Source: Pseudomonas sp. R76 (lineage in GTDB: Bacteria; Pseudomonadota; Gammaproteobacteria; Pseudomonadales; Pseudomonadaceae). From it: a DNA stretch of 64,000 nt. The stretch is taken from NCBI RefSeq assembly GCF_009834565.1, contig NZ_CP019428.1, positions 4,650,001 through 4,714,000 on the forward strand. Direction: 5' to 3'. Every line of letters begins with the position of its first letter. Position 1 is the first letter of the stretch. Position numbers and translations under genes: made by a program. Below, piece after piece: positions 27,781-36,122 of the stretch. The notes beneath the pieces are model-generated. The model was not told the origin of the DNA and ran no database searches. It saw only the letters and a program-made list of their open reading frames with translations.

Positions 27781-28734
27781 AGGCGTCCCCGCTTCATATT
27801 TGCCCCAGATACGCCGCAGGTGCCGCGCCGAACCAAAGCCGGCGCGCTCGGCGACGGTTTCAATATCCAGGCTCGATTCCACCAGTAATTCACGCGCCAA
27901 GGTTAAACGCAGGGTGTGCAGATAATCCAGCGGGCTGATGCCGACGTGTTCGTGAAACAGTCGCGCCAGGTGGCGGCTGCTGGTGTAAGCCAGGCCGGCC
28001 ATGCGCGTGACGGTCCAGGCCTCGCACGGCGCAGCAGTCAGGGCGTCCTGAACCCGGTGCACAGCCGGATGCACGTGGTTGCGCCCGGCCAGCCACGGCG
28101 AGAGCTGCGGATCGGCGCCGCTGCGACGCAGGTACACCACCATGTCGCGCGCGACGGCGCAGGCCAATCGTGGCCCGCCCAGCTCGGCGACCAGGTGCAG
28201 CATCAGGTCGATGCCTGCGGTCACACCGGCGCTGCAACTGACCGGGCCGTCGGTGACGTAGAGCCGGTTTTCGAGCACGCGGGCCTTGGGCGCCATGGCC
28301 TGTAATGTGGCGCACAGCGCGTGATGCGTGGTGCATTGGCGCCCGTCGAGCAGCCCGGCGCGGGCGGCACTCAGCGCACCGGCGCATACACACACCAAAC
28401 GCTCACCCGAAGGTGCGAACACGGTTTTAAGCCATTGGGTCAGCGTATTGCTCGCCGCCTCGAATGCCTGGCGATCAGCCTTGGTGACCTTCGACGTGGA
28501 GCCGACCAACACCACCAGCGTGCCGGGGGCCAAGGCCTGCGGCAGCGGCGCCAACCCCGCCAGGGGCAAGCCGATGGACGTTTGCAGGGACGCTACCGGG
28601 CTGACGTACTGCAAATCGAAGTCGACGGCCATCGAGTCATCGACCTGGGCGGCGAGGCGCAGCACTTCGGCCGGGCCCGCCAGGTCGAGCATCAGCACAT
28701 TAGGCAACAGCACGAACAGCACCGGTACACTCAC
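27751..28734 (-). CDS. GlxA-family AraC-type regulator with DJ-1/PfpI domain
   Basis: From the GTG at 28734 (GGAGGA eight bases upstream) the protein has 327 residues. The N-terminal DJ-1/PfpI amidase-like domain spans about 1-175 (VPVLFVLLPNVLMLDLAGP, nucleophile-elbow region VCVCAGALSAARAG). A C-terminal AraC double HTH spans about 215-320 (MAGLAYTSSRHLARLFHEHVG, then DIETVAERAGFGSARHLRRIW). This layout is typical of regulators of amine or betaine catabolism. Only 4 bp separate it from the cysteine hydrolase stop, so the two are cotranscribed and the hydrolase is a likely target. Confidence 0.9.
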   Translation of the reverse strand: MSVPVLFVLLPNVLMLDLAGPAEVLRLAAQVDDSMAVDFDLQYVSPVASLQTSIGLPLAGLAPLPQALAPGTLVVLVGSTSKVTKADRQAFEAASNTLTQWLKTVFAPSGERLVCVCAGALSAARAGLLDGRQCTTHHALCATLQAMAPKARVLENRLYVTDGPVSCSAGVTAGIDLMLHLVAELGGPRLACAVARDMVVYLRRSGADPQLSPWLAGRNHVHPAVHRVQDALTAAPCEAWTVTRMAGLAYTSSRHLARLFHEHVGISPLDYLHTLRLTLARELLVESSLDIETVAERAGFGSARHLRRIWGKYEAGTPSAGRVGGGG

Positions 28735-28738
28735 AAAT

Positions 28739-29281
28739 TCAATCCTCCAATGCCTGTGCGACCGTGACGATGCGCGCAAAGCGTTCTTCCAGCACCAATT
28801 CGGTACGCTCGCGAATCTCGGCGGCGGTATAGACCCGCCCGCTGCGCGCGTGGGTCATGGCGAAGGTCAACGTCGCCTCGCTGACGAAATCCACGCGCAG
28901 GCCGCTGTCCGACGCCTGCCGCGTGGTGGTTTCACAGCACTGCTCGGTGCGAATGCCGCTGATGATCACCTGGGTCACGCCCATCTCCGTAAGTCGCGCG
29001 GCCAGGGGCGTGCCGGCGAAAGCGCTGTGGAAGCGCTTATGAATGACCAGGTCAGGGTTGATCGACAATTCGCTCAACGCCCTGACATTGCCCGAGGCCA
29101 GGGAAAAATGCCCCTCGTCTTCCACATGGAAGACTTGTATCACCGGGATGCCGTGTTGAATACAGCCATCGATGAGCGCTTGCTGTTTTTCCAGGTAAGC
29201 CGGCAGGTCAGTTTCGGACCAATAGGTTGAATGGCGAAATGAATGCTGGGCGTCGATAACGATCAGGGCTTTGCGACTCAT
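28739..29281 (-). CDS. Isochorismatase-family cysteine hydrolase
   Basis: This 180-residue protein has the family catalytic set D10 (VIDAQHSF), K82 (HKRFHSAF) and C115 (SGIRTEQC). The family hydrolyses small amides, ureides or enol ethers. The substrate is unknown. It is the upstream gene of a two-gene unit with a GlxA-type regulator. Confidence 0.88.
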   Translation of the reverse strand: MSRKALIVIDAQHSFRHSTYWSETDLPAYLEKQQALIDGCIQHGIPVIQVFHVEDEGHFSLASGNVRALSELSINPDLVIHKRFHSAFAGTPLAARLTEMGVTQVIISGIRTEQCCETTTRQASDSGLRVDFVSEATLTFAMTHARSGRVYTAAEIRERTELVLEERFARIVTVAQALED

Positions 29282-29383
29282 GATAGGTCCTCAGGGCTGG
29301 CAATTGATGCAAGCCATGGTAGGCACGCCCGCGAGCGAGCAACAGGCGCGTGCCGGACCACTTCAGGACGGATTCGGACAGGC

Positions 29384-30772
29384 TCAGCGGCGCAGCTCGC
29401 CCTGGGAGGTTTCGCGCAAGGTGGTCAACGCAATCAACGCACACACCGCCGCGCCAGCCATGAAAAAGCCTGGAACCAGCAGGTTGCCCGTAGAGCCGAT
29501 CAGCGAGGTGACGATGTACGGCGTGATCCCGCCGCCCAGGATGGCGCCCAGGTTGATGCTGATCGCCATGCCGGTATAGCGAACCCGAGTGGGAAACTGT
29601 TCCGCATACGTCGGGTAGCCCACCGACTGGATCACCGGCATGGGCAGCGTCGCGACAAAAAACGCGATGACCGCGATGAACAGGCTGCTGTTGTTCATCA
29701 GCACCATCATCGGGATCACCAGCACCGCATACCCGACAAAGCCGATGGCCAGGGCTTTCTTGCGCCCGATGCGGTCAGACAGCCCGCCCCAGAACGGCAT
29801 GAGCGCGGCCATGCACAGGCTGACGCCGGCGATCACCCAGTAGATCCTGGATTTTTCGAAATGCAGGTAGGTGGTCAGGTAGATGTTCATGAACACCAGG
29901 CCGATGTAGTACCCGGCATTCTGCGCAAAGGCGAACACCACCACCCGCAGCACCGCCGGCAGATTTTGCGTGAGCACCTCTTTGACCGGTGCCGTGGGCG
30001 GTTTTTCCACCGCGAGAAAGGCTTTGAACTCAGGCGTTTCCTCGACGTTATGGCGCATGATGCACGAGAAGATCACCAGCGGAATGGCGAGGAAAAACGG
30101 TATACGCCATGCCCAGGCTTGCAGTTGCTGCGCGTCCACCAGCCCGGTGGTAATACCGCAGATAATCGCCGCCATCGACCCGCCAATCGCCACGCCGACC
30201 GGGGTGAAAGCACCGTAGAACCCGCGCCGGCCTTTGGGCGAAGACTCGGCCAGGAAGGCGGCCGCACCGATCACCTCACCGCCGGCGAAAAAGCCCTGGG
30301 CCAGTCGAATCAGCACCAGCAGAATCGGCGCGACAATGCCCACCTGGGCCGACGTGGGTAGCAGGCCGATCATCGCCGTCGCGCTGCCCATGCCGATCAC
30401 CGTGCTCAGCAACACCTTGCGCCGCCCGATACGGTCGGCCAACCGCCCCAGCAGAATACCGCCCAAGGGCCGAATCAAAAACGCACTGCCAAACACCGCC
30501 AGCGTGGCCAGCAGCGCGGCAGCGGCGTTATCACTGGGGAAGAATAACGGCGCGATAATCGTCGCCATAAAACCGTACACGCCGAACTCGTAATACTCCA
30601 CCGCCGTGCCGGTAGCGGCGGCGATGGCGGCACGCTTGGCGATCCTGGTGGCACTGCTTTGCGCGGTTTGATTGCGCTCACCAACAGCGCTCGTGGGGGC
30701 TGTCGTTGGGGCTGCTGTTGGAACTGCTGTTGGAGACGTTGTTCGGACTGTAGTAGCGATCATTCGAGACAT
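29384..30772 (-). CDS. MFS transporter, metabolite:H+ symporter (MHS) family
   Basis: From the ATG at 30772 (AAGG upstream) the protein has 462 residues and 12 predicted membrane segments. Family hallmarks are TAVEYYEFGVYGFMA in TM1, RPLGGILLGRLADRIGRRKV in the TM2-3 loop and FFAGGEVIGAAAFLAESSPKGRRG. The C-terminal half repeats the DRIGRKKAL loop. These carriers import organic acids, betaines or shikimate-like compounds. The N-terminus is odd: about 30 residues rich in Thr, Pro and Ala precede TM1. It is the third gene after pxpB-pxpC on the same strand, 165 bp later, so it may carry their substrate. Confidence 0.9.
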   Translation of the reverse strand: MSRMIATTVRTTSPTAVPTAAPTTAPTSAVGERNQTAQSSATRIAKRAAIAAATGTAVEYYEFGVYGFMATIIAPLFFPSDNAAAALLATLAVFGSAFLIRPLGGILLGRLADRIGRRKVLLSTVIGMGSATAMIGLLPTSAQVGIVAPILLVLIRLAQGFFAGGEVIGAAAFLAESSPKGRRGFYGAFTPVGVAIGGSMAAIICGITTGLVDAQQLQAWAWRIPFFLAIPLVIFSCIMRHNVEETPEFKAFLAVEKPPTAPVKEVLTQNLPAVLRVVVFAFAQNAGYYIGLVFMNIYLTTYLHFEKSRIYWVIAGVSLCMAALMPFWGGLSDRIGRKKALAIGFVGYAVLVIPMMVLMNNSSLFIAVIAFFVATLPMPVIQSVGYPTYAEQFPTRVRYTGMAISINLGAILGGGITPYIVTSLIGSTGNLLVPGFFMAGAAVCALIALTTLRETSQGELRR

Positions 30773-30943
30773 AAACACCTTCCACTCTGACCAAGGGCCA
30801 TTTGAGTTATTGAGGTGGATTGCTCCACCCAGAAGTAAACCCGTCGCAAACCGAGGGGTTTTAATGCTCGACAGTAGGAATCTTGAAAGTGGGACTCATC
30901 ATGCAGCGCTCCTGTTTTTATTATTCGGTAGCGACGGGTGGGG

Positions 30944-31882
30944 TTAGTGGGCGGCCTCCAATCGTTTCAGCGTGCGCGCACGCGTCACGAGCAGTTGCTG
31001 CGCGGTGGGCAAATCAATCAGGGCAAAGCGCACTGCATCGCCTGGCATCAGTTGCGCCAGCTTGGGCAAATCCACACTCGCGACCTGCGCGATGCGCGGG
31101 TAGCCACCGGTGGTTTGGCGGTCGGCCATCAGCACGATCGGCTGGCCGCCTGCGGGAACTTGCACGGTGCCGAAGGCCACGCTTTGCGACAGCAATTGCC
31201 TGGGCTGGGTGAGGTCCAGGCCGGGGCCTTCCAATCGGTAGCCCATACGGTCCGACGCGGCGGTCATCGCATAGGGTTCGCAGAGAAAGGCATGCCGCGC
31301 CGACTCCGAAAACTGCGCCCACTCACGGCCATGCAGCACGCGGATCGAAACGGGGCTGGTCTGCTTGCCGACCAGCAAACCCGAGGGAATATTCAAGCGC
31401 GGCGGGTTGGCAAAAGATGAGCAAATGGGCAGCACATCACCGGCCTGCAACGCGCGCCCGCACAACCCGCCAAAGCCTCCCCGGCTGTAAGTGCTGTGGC
31501 TGTTCATCACCGGTTGCAGCAGGTAGCCGCCACTCACGGCGAGATAAGCCCGCGCGCCGTATTCACGCTTTTCGAAGCGCAGTACCGTGCCCGGTTTTAC
31601 CCGCACGGCTTGCCCAGGTTTCAGCTCGGCACCGTCCAGGCTGGCGCCCAGGTCGGCGCCGGCCAGTGCGATCAGCGCCTGCGCCTGAAAACACAGCACC
31701 GGGCCTTGAACGGTCATTTCCAGGGTCGCGGCGCTCGTCGGGTTGCCCACCAACAGGTTGGCCAGCGCGTGCGCGTCCTGGTCCATGGCGCCGTTGACCG
31801 GCACGCCCCAATGCTGGAAACCCACGCGCCCGCTGTCCTGGAACGAGGAAAACAACCCGGGCCGGATCACGTGGATGCTCAT
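30944..31882 (-). CDS. pxpC: 5-oxoprolinase subunit C / KipA-like biotin-dependent carboxyltransferase domain
   Basis: This 312-residue protein of the AHS2 (allophanate hydrolase subunit 2) family shows SSFQDSGRVGFQHWGVPVNGAMDQDAHALAN-type residues at the start (QDSGR, GVPVNGAMD) and YLAVSGGY. It also has SDRMGYRLEGP and GGYPRIAQV. With PxpA and PxpB it forms an ATP-dependent 5-oxoprolinase in other bacteria. Its ATGA start overlaps the pxpB stop, showing translational coupling. No pxpA (LamB/YcsF) gene lies adjacent. Confidence 0.88.
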   Translation of the reverse strand: MSIHVIRPGLFSSFQDSGRVGFQHWGVPVNGAMDQDAHALANLLVGNPTSAATLEMTVQGPVLCFQAQALIALAGADLGASLDGAELKPGQAVRVKPGTVLRFEKREYGARAYLAVSGGYLLQPVMNSHSTYSRGGFGGLCGRALQAGDVLPICSSFANPPRLNIPSGLLVGKQTSPVSIRVLHGREWAQFSESARHAFLCEPYAMTAASDRMGYRLEGPGLDLTQPRQLLSQSVAFGTVQVPAGGQPIVLMADRQTTGGYPRIAQVASVDLPKLAQLMPGDAVRFALIDLPTAQQLLVTRARTLKRLEAAH

Positions 31883-32643
31883 CGCGTTGCTCCGGCCAGT
31901 TGCTCAAATTCACGCGCCGTGATCGGCACAAATCGCACCTGATCGCCGCCGCTCAACAGGCACGGCGGCTGGTTGGCCGGGGTAAACATTGGCAACGGCG
32001 TGCGGCCGATGATGTTCCAGCCGCCCGGCAAATCGGCGGGGTAGATCACGCTCTGGCAGTTGGCCAAGCCCACGCTGCCTTGCTTGACCAGCGTGCGCGG
32101 CACGGCCCGGCGCGCCAGTTTCAGCGCGGGCGGGTGCATGCCGATATACGCGTGGCCCGGCGCGAAACCGACCATCAGCACATCCACCCATTGCCCACTG
32201 TGCGCAGCGATTACCTCGCCAGGGCTCATGTTGCAGGCACTGGCGATGTCGAGCAGATCGGGGGCGTAATCGCCCTCGTAGCACACGGGGATTTCCAGCC
32301 GTTTCGGGGTCACACGCGGCACGTTCTGCTGCTGTGCCAGCGCGTTGTCCAGCACGTGGGCAACGGCGTCGTAAGGCGATAATTCGGGGTACAACGTAGC
32401 GAACACGTCCGGGGAATAATGCACACCCACCGACACCATCGCCGGGATCACATCGGTAACGCCGCTGAGCAGCCCGCGCGCCAACAGGTCATGCAGGGTT
32501 GCGCTGAACGCCACGGCGCGGCGGTTGGCGTGCGCACTGAACACAGTCGCAAACACCACCACGATGCAGCTGTCGCCACAGGGCTCGAACTGCCAGCGCT
32601 GTTCGGCACGCACGGGCCGAAACTCACAGTCAACGTCAGACAT
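31879..32643 (-). CDS. pxpB: 5-oxoprolinase subunit B / KipI-like
   Basis: This 254-residue protein of the AHS1 family has the blocks VSVGVHYSPDVF, IPVCYEGDYAPDLLDIA, GFAPGHAYIGMHP and LPGGWNIIGRTPLPMF. It works with PxpC. The ATG at 32643 is preferred over a GTG three bases upstream. The terminal residues SDVDCEFRPVRAEQRWQFEP are longer than I expect for KipI, so a slightly later start is possible. The substrate is probably 5-oxoproline or a related lactam. Confidence 0.88.
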   Translation of the reverse strand: MSDVDCEFRPVRAEQRWQFEPCGDSCIVVVFATVFSAHANRRAVAFSATLHDLLARGLLSGVTDVIPAMVSVGVHYSPDVFATLYPELSPYDAVAHVLDNALAQQQNVPRVTPKRLEIPVCYEGDYAPDLLDIASACNMSPGEVIAAHSGQWVDVLMVGFAPGHAYIGMHPPALKLARRAVPRTLVKQGSVGLANCQSVIYPADLPGGWNIIGRTPLPMFTPANQPPCLLSGGDQVRFVPITAREFEQLAGATR

Positions 32644-32728
32644 CACGGCACTTCTCTCAGGCGGCAGGCATGCAGCTACACGTCTTATTAACGCCGTCGC
32701 TCGGCTGGCGACGGTCGCACGGGGGCAC

Positions 32729-33154
32729 TTACTTGGCGAACAGCAGGCTCATGTCTTTGAACGCCTTGAACTCCAGCGCGTTGCCGCACGGGTCAAACAG
32801 AAACATGGTGGCTTGCTCGCCGACCTGGCCCTGGAAGCGAATGTAGGGTTCGATCACAAACTGTGTTCCACGCGCTCGCAGGCGCTCGGCCAAGGCTTCC
32901 CACTGTTTCCACTGCAAAATGATGCCGAAATGCGGGACCGGTACGTCGTGGCCATCGACCGGGTTGGAGTGCACCGATTCCTGGGATTCAGTCTTGGGGT
33001 GTTCGTGAATCACCAGCTGATGGCCGTAAAAGTCGAAGTCGACCCATTGGGCGCTGGAGCGACCTTCGGAGAGGCCAAACACGTCGCCATAGAAGTGGCG
33101 AGCGGCGGCGAGGTCGTAGACGGGAATAGCTAAATGGAAAGGTGAAAGGCTCAC
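32729..33154 (-). CDS. VOC-family glyoxalase/dioxygenase-like protein
   Basis: This 141-residue protein has one vicinal-oxygen-chelate fold: [24 protein letters not shown] at the start, with its metal His, and [13 protein letters not shown] with the terminal metal Glu near 131. The central [18 protein letters not shown] carries another conserved His. The substrate is unknown. It is a single gene between pxpB and a LysR gene, both on the same strand. Confidence 0.85.
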   Translation of the reverse strand: MSLSPFHLAIPVYDLAAARHFYGDVFGLSEGRSSAQWVDFDFYGHQLVIHEHPKTESQESVHSNPVDGHDVPVPHFGIILQWKQWEALAERLRARGTQFVIEPYIRFQGQVGEQATMFLFDPCGNALEFKAFKDMSLLFAK

Positions 33155-33264
33155 GGTGGTTACCTGCGGGTTCTGTTATTCAGAACCCGATTCTTCACCA
33201 GAAAGACCGCGCAATAAAGCGCATATCTTTCGCCCTGAGCCTCAATTTTTTCGATGCTCGCGCC

Positions 33265-34140
33265 CTACTTCGGCGCACCCAGCACTTCTATGACGCACGC
33301 CCTGAATAACTCGAAGAGTGGCAGTTGGCGCTGGGTGTACTTGGTCAGCAGGACAATTTCGCGATAGAACGTGAGCGCGTCCAATCGCAAAACCCGCACG
33401 TCGCTGTCGTGTTCCAGCCACAAACCGGCCAAAGGCACCAGGGACACGCCGAGGCCGCTGCGGACCATCTTGACGATGGCGTCCAGCTCGTCGAGTTCCA
33501 GTGCCTGTTGCGTCTGGATTTTCTGCTCCTTGAGAAACTGCGTGACCTGGCGCCCGCCGAACGAGCCACGGTCGTAACGCACAAAGGGCTGCTCGCGCAG
33601 GATCTGCAACGGGTCGTCGCCCGGTACGTCCTTGGCGGTAATCAGCACAAAGGGTTCGCGGGCGATGACCTCGATGTTCAGGTCTTTGGGCAGGTTGAAC
33701 GGCGGGTGGATCATGATCGCCAGGTCCAGCTCACCGGCATCGACCTGGCTGAGCAGGTTCAGCGAAACTCCCGGCACCAGGTTGACCTCGATAAATGGCG
33801 CGCGCTGTTTAAGCGCCACCAGCGCCTTGGGCAAAAGGCCGGTTTGCACACTGCCGATGGCGCCGATGCGCAAGGAACCGTGGAAGTTATTGGCCCTGTC
33901 CGGGGTGCCCATGCGCGAGAAGATATCGAGGATTTCCTCCGCCAGCGGCACCGCGCGCTGCCCTGCCGAGTTGAGCGTGGCGGAGCGGCCGGTACGGTCA
34001 AACAGCTTCACCCCGAGCGCGTCCTCAAGGTGCTTGATTTGCGCGCTCACCGCCGATTGCGTCAGCCCCACCTGCTGGCCGGCGGCGGCAAAGGTGCCGC
34101 GCCGCGCCGCGCTGACAAACGTCCTCAACTCTCTGATCAT
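33265..34140 (-). CDS. LysR-family transcriptional regulator
   Basis: This 291-residue protein has an N-terminal HTH (MIRELRTFVSAARRGTFAAA, VGLTQSAVSAQIKHLEDALG) and a periplasmic-binding-like effector domain. The ATG is preceded by GAGG. It starts 22 bp after the stop of the YeeE/YedE transporter on the same strand, so the two are probably in one operon and functionally linked. Confidence 0.88.
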   Translation of the reverse strand: MIRELRTFVSAARRGTFAAAGQQVGLTQSAVSAQIKHLEDALGVKLFDRTGRSATLNSAGQRAVPLAEEILDIFSRMGTPDRANNFHGSLRIGAIGSVQTGLLPKALVALKQRAPFIEVNLVPGVSLNLLSQVDAGELDLAIMIHPPFNLPKDLNIEVIAREPFVLITAKDVPGDDPLQILREQPFVRYDRGSFGGRQVTQFLKEQKIQTQQALELDELDAIVKMVRSGLGVSLVPLAGLWLEHDSDVRVLRLDALTFYREIVLLTKYTQRQLPLFELFRACVIEVLGAPK

Positions 34141-34162
34141 GCCGCCTACCTCATGGGTTGAT

Positions 34163-35374
34163 TCAGCAACCGCTCAATGCCACCTGCGGCCGCTCGCCTG
34201 CAAAGAACCATGGACGCAATCGCAGGCCCACGCTGTTACCGATAAACGCCGCCACCAACCACACCCAGCCATGCAGGCTGCCCGAGGCGATACCGCTGAA
34301 ATACGCGCCGATATTGCACCCGTACGCCAGTCGCGAACCGTAACCCAGCAACAGGCCACCGATCACCGCCGCCACCAGCGAGCGCGCCGGGATGTTCAAG
34401 CTGGGCGCGAAACGCCCGGCCAGGCCTGCCGCCAACAGCGCGCCGAGGACAATACCGATGTCCATGACGCTGGTGATGTCTTCCCACACCGGCGCGGCCA
34501 GGGCCTTGGCATTGCCCGGCATTTGCCAGAACGCCCAGCTGGCCACGTCCACACCCAAACCGCTGGCGACCTTGGCGCCCCACAACGCGAACGCCGAGGT
34601 AATGCCCCATGGTCGCCCGGCCAGCGCCAGGGTTGCATAGTTGAGCAACGCCAGGCCAATCGCGCCCCACACCAACGGCCATGGCCCGCGCAGGAAACGG
34701 CGCAGGCCGATGTGCTCGCTGGTCACGCCCGCTTCGAGCTGGCCATGACGGCCCTTCTCCAATCGCACGCTGACCGCTGCAATGATCGCGAACACGGCCA
34801 GGCTCAAGAGCAACGCCGGCACGACGCCGAAGCTTTTGACGATGGACACCGCAGGGAACGCCGGCAGCGCAAACCACCAGTCGACATGCTGGGTGGCGAT
34901 CAACGAACCGCAAATGAAGAAGAACAGCGTCACCAACATCCGCGCATTGCCGCCGCCCACGGTGAACAACGTGCCCGAGGCACAACCACCGCCCAACTGC
35001 ATGCCAATGCCAAAAATAAACGCACCGAACACCACCGAAACACCGGCCGGCGCCACCAGCCCGACCACCGGCTGACCAAACAATGTGCCCGCGCCCAGCG
35101 CCGGGAAAAACAGCACGACCGCCACCGCCAGCATGACCATCTGTGCACGCAAGCCGGCGCCACGCCGATCATTGATGAACACGCGCCAGGCTGAGGTGAA
35201 GCCGAAAGCGGCGTGATACAGGGTCAAGCCCAGCGCCGCGCCGACCGCCAGCAACAGCACCTGGCGCGAGCCGACGCTGTTTTGCAGGAACACGGCGCCC
35301 GCCACCAGGATGATAAACGCCAACAGCGGCGCGATGGGTTTGCGCGCGGGGGCCAGGGAGAGAGAGGTGCTCAT
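34163..35374 (-). CDS. YeeE/YedE-family sulfur-compound transporter
   Basis: The 403-residue protein has about ten membrane segments. Two family repeats are visible, with the conserved Gly-rich loops GIGMQLGGGCASGTLFTVGGG (near 125) and GYGSRLAYGCNIGAYFSGIA (near 350). In this family the Cys in each loop helps move thiosulfate or other sulfur species inward (TsuA type). The start at 35374 was chosen because upstream residues have no membrane logic. It is divergent from marR. Confidence 0.85.
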   Translation of the reverse strand: MSTSLSLAPARKPIAPLLAFIILVAGAVFLQNSVGSRQVLLLAVGAALGLTLYHAAFGFTSAWRVFINDRRGAGLRAQMVMLAVAVVLFFPALGAGTLFGQPVVGLVAPAGVSVVFGAFIFGIGMQLGGGCASGTLFTVGGGNARMLVTLFFFICGSLIATQHVDWWFALPAFPAVSIVKSFGVVPALLLSLAVFAIIAAVSVRLEKGRHGQLEAGVTSEHIGLRRFLRGPWPLVWGAIGLALLNYATLALAGRPWGITSAFALWGAKVASGLGVDVASWAFWQMPGNAKALAAPVWEDITSVMDIGIVLGALLAAGLAGRFAPSLNIPARSLVAAVIGGLLLGYGSRLAYGCNIGAYFSGIASGSLHGWVWLVAAFIGNSVGLRLRPWFFAGERPQVALSGC

Positions 35375-35488
35375 GGGGGATCTCGGGTTGTTTGAGTTTG
35401 AAGGTTTGCAATGGGGGGCGATTATAAACCGAGGGCCGTGGTGTGATGCGCTCGCCACAACAAGCACCCTTTCATGAAGAAAAATTTA

Positions 35489-35503
35489 TACAGCCAAACT
35501 GTA
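35489..35503. promoter_or_regulatory. Candidate MarR operator
   Basis: The short dyad TACAG-ccaaa-CTGTA lies 33 bp before the marR ATG, in the 161-bp divergent region. Its position and size fit autoregulation; there is no other support. Confidence 0.4.
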
Positions 35504-35535
35504 GAGTTTTCCTGCACGGGTGCTACGGTTAAGGC

Positions 35536-35973
35536 ATGACCGACTCTTCTCCTGGCACCGCCAGCCTGGCCGCCGAACTGCGCATCTCCCTCGGCAAGCT
35601 GATCCGCCGCCTGCGCGAGCAAACCCACCGCGACGATTTCACCACCGCGCAGAAGTCCGTGCTGCTGCGCCTGGACCGCGATGGCCCGACCACCGTGTCC
35701 GCCCTCGCCCGCGCTGAAAGCGTGCGCCCGCAATCGATGCGCATCACCGTGGCCGGGCTTGAGCTGATGCAGGCCGTCAGCGGCAAGCCGGACCCTGCGG
35801 ATGGCCGGCAAACGCTGATCGAACTGACGCCCACCTTGCGAAAACACCTGACTCAAAGCCGCGCCGCCAAAGACGATTGGCTGCTGCGTGCGCTGCAAGA
35901 GCAACTCTCGCCCCAGGAACAAGCCGAACTCGCCGCTGCGGTGAAACTGCTGGAGCGCCTCGCCGATTTTTGA
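35536..35973 (+). CDS. MarR-family transcriptional regulator
   Basis: This 145-residue winged-helix protein shows the DNA-binding core TVSALARAESVRPQSMRITV and the wing region KPDPADGRQTLIELT. It belongs to the MarR family that represses stress or efflux genes. It begins a plus-strand run: marR, a truncated hydrolase (22 bp later) and an MFS exporter. Confidence 0.9.
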   Translation: MTDSSPGTASLAAELRISLGKLIRRLREQTHRDDFTTAQKSVLLRLDRDGPTTVSALARAESVRPQSMRITVAGLELMQAVSGKPDPADGRQTLIELTPTLRKHLTQSRAAKDDWLLRALQEQLSPQEQAELAAAVKLLERLADF

Positions 35974-35995
35974 ATCACCTGATTGAGGAAATAGC

Positions 35996-36115
35996 ATGGC
36001 TGTCACCTCGCTGGATGCAACAACCACCCTGATCATCGTGGACCTGCACCACGGCATTATCGGTTACCCCTTCATTCATCCGATTGGCGCGGTGATCGAG
36101 CGCCGGGGGAACTGA
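35996..36115 (+). pseudogene. Truncated isochorismatase-family hydrolase remnant
   Basis: A 39-codon frame with an AGGAA ribosome site encodes the typical N-terminus of an isochorismatase-family hydrolase (LDATTTLIIVDLHHGIIGYP, then HPIGAVIER). It stops abruptly after ERRGN, seven bases before the MFS start. The catalytic Lys and Cys regions are missing. Full-length homologues are about 200 residues and, from memory, often sit between marR and an MFS gene in Pseudomonas. An internal deletion is the simplest explanation. Confidence 0.7.
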
Positions 36116-36122
36116 AACAGCC

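Noticed and set aside
29243..30361. Plus-strand frame of 372 codons
   Set aside because: It is antisense to the MHS transporter and low complexity in composition.
33632..35194. Plus-strand frame of 520 codons
   Set aside because: It is a shadow of the LysR and YeeE/YedE genes with Arg/His/Gln-rich composition.
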